DNA from: Winogradskyella sp.
GTDB taxonomy: Bacteria > Bacteroidota > Bacteroidia > Flavobacteriales > Flavobacteriaceae
DNA: 7,746 nucleotides
NCBI GenBank assembly: GCA_030149115.1
Contig: JASBSE010000336.1
Span: 1-7,746 of the forward strand
Reading direction: 5' to 3'
A program made the translations under genes and the position numbers. Positions 5,682-7,746 of the stretch are shown here, piece by piece. Within the stretch, counting starts at the first letter, position 1. Each line of letters begins with the position of its first letter. The notes beneath the pieces were generated by a model that had not been told where the DNA came from, searched no databases, and saw nothing but the letters and a program-made list of their open reading frames with translations.

Positions 5682-6968
5682 ATGTCAGATAAAGCTACCT
5701 TAGAAATTAATGGTGAAAAGTATGAACTACCACTAAAAGTAGGAACTGAGAAAGAAGTTGCCATTGATATAAAAACCTTAAGAAATGCAACAGGAGGTGT
5801 TATTACCTTAGATCCTGGATATAAAAATACAGGAAGTTGCGAAAGTGCCATAACCTTCTTAGATGGTGAAAAAGGAATACTTAGGTACAGAGGCTATTCT
5901 ATTGAAGAATTAGCTGAAAAAGCTGACTTTTTAGAAGTTGTATACTTATTGATTTTTGGTGAATTACCAACACAAGAGCAATTAGACAAATTTTCAAAAG
6001 ATATTAAAGAAGAGTCTGTTGTAGATGACGATGTTAAAAAGATATTAGATGCTTTTCCTAAGTCTGCACATCCAATGGGTGTATTGTCTTCTTTAACAAG
6101 TGCTTTAACCGCATTTTATCCATCTTCTGTTGATGTAAATTCAGAAGAGGCCATGTATAATGCTATTGTTAGAATCTTAGCAAAGTTTCCGATTCTTGTG
6201 GCTTGGACAATGCGCAAAAAACACGGTTTACCATTAGATTATGGTGACAAAAATTTAGGTTACGTAGAAAACGTGCTTAAAATGATGTTTAAAAGACCAG
6301 ATAGCGAGTATGAACAAAACCCAATTTTAGTTAATGCTTTAGACAAACTTTTAATTCTACATGCAGATCATGAGCAAAATTGCTCGGCTTCAACAGTAAG
6401 AATTGCAGGTTCTTCTCATGCAGGTTTATTTGTGTCCTTAGCATCTGGTATTTCTGCACTTTGGGGACCATTACATGGTGGTGCTAACCAAGCGGTACTA
6501 GAAATGTTAGAAGCTATTAAGGCTGATGGAGGAGATACTAAGAAATACATGGCAAAAGCAAAAGATAAAGAAGATCCTTTCCGTCTAATGGGCTTTGGTC
6601 ACCGCGTGTATAAAAACTTCGACCCTAGAGCAAGAATAATTAAAAAAGCGGCAGATGAAGTATTAGGAGATTTAGGTGTAGAAGATCCTATTTTAGATAT
6701 AGCTAAAGGACTTGAAAAAGAAGCGTTAGAAGACCAATATTTTGTAGATAGAAAATTATATCCTAATGTAGATTTCTATTCAGGTATCATCTACAGAGCG
6801 ATGGGTATTCCTGTTGAGATGTTCACGGTTATGTTTGCACTTGGTCGTTTACCAGGTTGGATAGCACAATGGAGAGAAATGCGCATGCGTAAAGAGCCAA
6901 TTGGACGTCCTAGACAATTATATATTGGTGAGACATACAGAGAGTTTAAAACCATTGATAAAAGATAA
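5682..6968 (+). CDS. gltA: Citrate synthase
   Basis: Condenses acetyl-CoA with oxaloacetate to citrate, the entry step of the TCA cycle, in the cytoplasm. The 428-residue product matches the hexameric Gram-negative type (E. coli GltA 427 residues), including the small N-terminal domain (ATLEINGEKYELPLKVGTE). The catalytic residues are His265 (WGPLHGGANQA), His307 (MGFGHRVYKNFDPRA) and Asp364 (VDFYSGIIYRAMG), equivalent to E. coli His264, His305 and Asp362. The E. coli-like form is often inhibited by NADH; whether this one is cannot be read from the sequence. The ATG at 5682 is preceded by an A-rich stretch and fits the family N-terminus. The gene has its own candidate promoter and terminator. 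Confidence 0.98.
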   Translation: MSDKATLEINGEKYELPLKVGTEKEVAIDIKTLRNATGGVITLDPGYKNTGSCESAITFLDGEKGILRYRGYSIEELAEKADFLEVVYLLIFGELPTQEQLDKFSKDIKEESVVDDDVKKILDAFPKSAHPMGVLSSLTSALTAFYPSSVDVNSEEAMYNAIVRILAKFPILVAWTMRKKHGLPLDYGDKNLGYVENVLKMMFKRPDSEYEQNPILVNALDKLLILHADHEQNCSASTVRIAGSSHAGLFVSLASGISALWGPLHGGANQAVLEMLEAIKADGGDTKKYMAKAKDKEDPFRLMGFGHRVYKNFDPRARIIKKAADEVLGDLGVEDPILDIAKGLEKEALEDQYFVDRKLYPNVDFYSGIIYRAMGIPVEMFTVMFALGRLPGWIAQWREMRMRKEPIGRPRQLYIGETYREFKTIDKR

Positions 6969-6988
6969 TTTATCGAATTAAAAAAGCA

Positions 6989-7019
6989 AAAAGCTTCATA
7001 AACCTATGAAGCTTTTTTG
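6989..7019 (+). terminator. Intrinsic terminator after gltA
   Basis: GCTTCATA pairs with TATGAAGC around an AACC loop. Five A residues before the stem pair with the start of a six-T run. It lies 20 bases after the gltA stop and 26 bases before the next start codon. Confidence 0.92.
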
Positions 7020-7045
7020 TTTTTGGATATATAATAAGTATTCTC

Positions 7046-7746
7046 ATGAAATTAAACATCAAAAACGAAACGTCTCGTCTTAGAGCTGTTATCTTAGGAA
7101 TAGCACAGAGTAATGGACCAGTGCCTTCAATTGAAGAAGCTTATGATCCAAAATCATTAGAGCATATAAAGGCAGGAACTTATCCAACTGAAGAAGATAT
7201 GGTCGCTGAAATGGATGCGGTTGCTAAGGTATTTGAAAAATATGATGTTAAAGTTTACAGACCGAACATTATTAAAGAATGTAATCAAATCTTCACTAGA
7301 GATATTGGTTTTGTAATAGATGATGTTTTTATTAAAGCAAATATACTACCTGATAGAGAAGAGGAGTTAAATGCTATTCAATATATTATTGATGAAATAG
7401 ATAAAGATAAAGTAACGCGACCTCCAGAAGAAGTACATATTGAAGGTGGTGATGTTATTGTTTGGAACGATCATATTTTTATTGGTACATATAGAGGTGA
7501 AGATTACTCAGATTATATTGTTGCTAGAACTAACCAGGCAGGTGTAGATTATATAGCAAACAAGTTTCCTAATAAAACAGTAAAGAGTTTTAACCTTAGA
7601 AAATCGCAAACTAATGCTATGGAAAATGCATTGCATCTAGACTGTTGTTTTCAGCCTATTGGAAAAAATAAAGCGATATTACATAAAAACGGATTTCTAG
7701 AGAAAGATGAATACGAATGGCTTGTAGATTTCTTTGGAAAGGATAA
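7046..7746 (+). CDS. Guanidino-modifying enzyme, arginine deiminase/dimethylarginine dimethylaminohydrolase superfamily (3' end missing)
   Basis: Partial: 233 codons plus two bases before the window ends. The start is ATG at 7046 (MKLNIKNETSRLRAVILG), with no Shine-Dalgarno sequence. The family hydrolyses or transfers the guanidine group of arginine, methylarginines or related compounds. Visible superfamily motifs are FTRD ending at Asp86 (substrate guanidine-binding region), EGGDV with Glu133, and HLDCCF with catalytic His197 and Asp199. The nucleophilic cysteine normally lies near the C-terminus and is beyond the edge, so activity cannot be judged. HLD resembles arginine deiminase, while the implied size of about 300 residues is closer to DDAH or small amidinotransferases. 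The exact substrate is therefore left open. It follows gltA by 77 bases with a terminator between, so it probably has its own promoter, which I could not find. Confidence 0.85.
   Translation, partial: MKLNIKNETSRLRAVILGIAQSNGPVPSIEEAYDPKSLEHIKAGTYPTEEDMVAEMDAVAKVFEKYDVKVYRPNIIKECNQIFTRDIGFVIDDVFIKANILPDREEELNAIQYIIDEIDKDKVTRPPEEVHIEGGDVIVWNDHIFIGTYRGEDYSDYIVARTNQAGVDYIANKFPNKTVKSFNLRKSQTNAMENALHLDCCFQPIGKNKAILHKNGFLEKDEYEWLVDFFGKD

Noticed and set aside
7030..7035. TATAAT before the last gene
   Set aside because: It is only 10 bases from the start codon and lacks a partner element; Bacteroidota housekeeping promoters use TAnnTTTG rather than TATAAT.

Overview
The window looks like chromosomal DNA from a member of the Bacteroidota, most likely a Flavobacteriaceae species. 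The evidence is AT-rich DNA, start codons preceded by A-rich stretches rather than Shine-Dalgarno sequences, a -7 element of the TAnnTTTG type before eno, and the gene order rpsD-rpoA-rplQ-carA-eno-gltA. I recognise this order as typical of flavobacteria from general knowledge; I did not search for it. All genes are on the + strand. There are no rRNA or tRNA genes, CRISPR arrays or insertion sequences, and no gap between genes exceeds 300 bases.

Layout. Positions 9-2251 carry the end of the ribosomal protein/alpha operon: rpsD (S4), rpoA (RNA polymerase alpha) and rplQ (L17), closed by a strong intrinsic terminator at 2279-2313. Then come four apparently separate metabolic units. carA (2366-3994) encodes the small subunit of carbamoyl-phosphate synthase, eno (4145-5437) encodes enolase, and gltA (5682-6968) encodes citrate synthase; each is followed by a hairpin/T-run terminator. 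The fourth (7046 onward) encodes a guanidino-modifying enzyme of the arginine deiminase/DDAH superfamily and runs off the right edge before its catalytic cysteine.

The genes are mostly housekeeping. The first three serve translation and transcription. carA feeds arginine and pyrimidine synthesis; no carB is in the window. eno and gltA serve glycolysis and entry into the TCA cycle. The last gene probably acts on arginine or a related guanidino compound.

The outstanding anomaly is in carA. Its glutamine amidotransferase domain is duplicated in tandem and in frame. Two 525-bp units (2939-3463 and 3464-3988) give a 542-residue protein with two complete Cys-His-Glu catalytic sets, where about 367 residues would be normal. 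By hand count the units differ at about 54 of 525 bases but at only 3 of 175 residues. They are therefore either two selectively maintained domains or two diverged alleles brought together by recombination. Removing one unit restores a normal-length CarA exactly. Smaller observations are inverted repeats at the gltA and eno promoters and a hairpin just upstream of the carA start.
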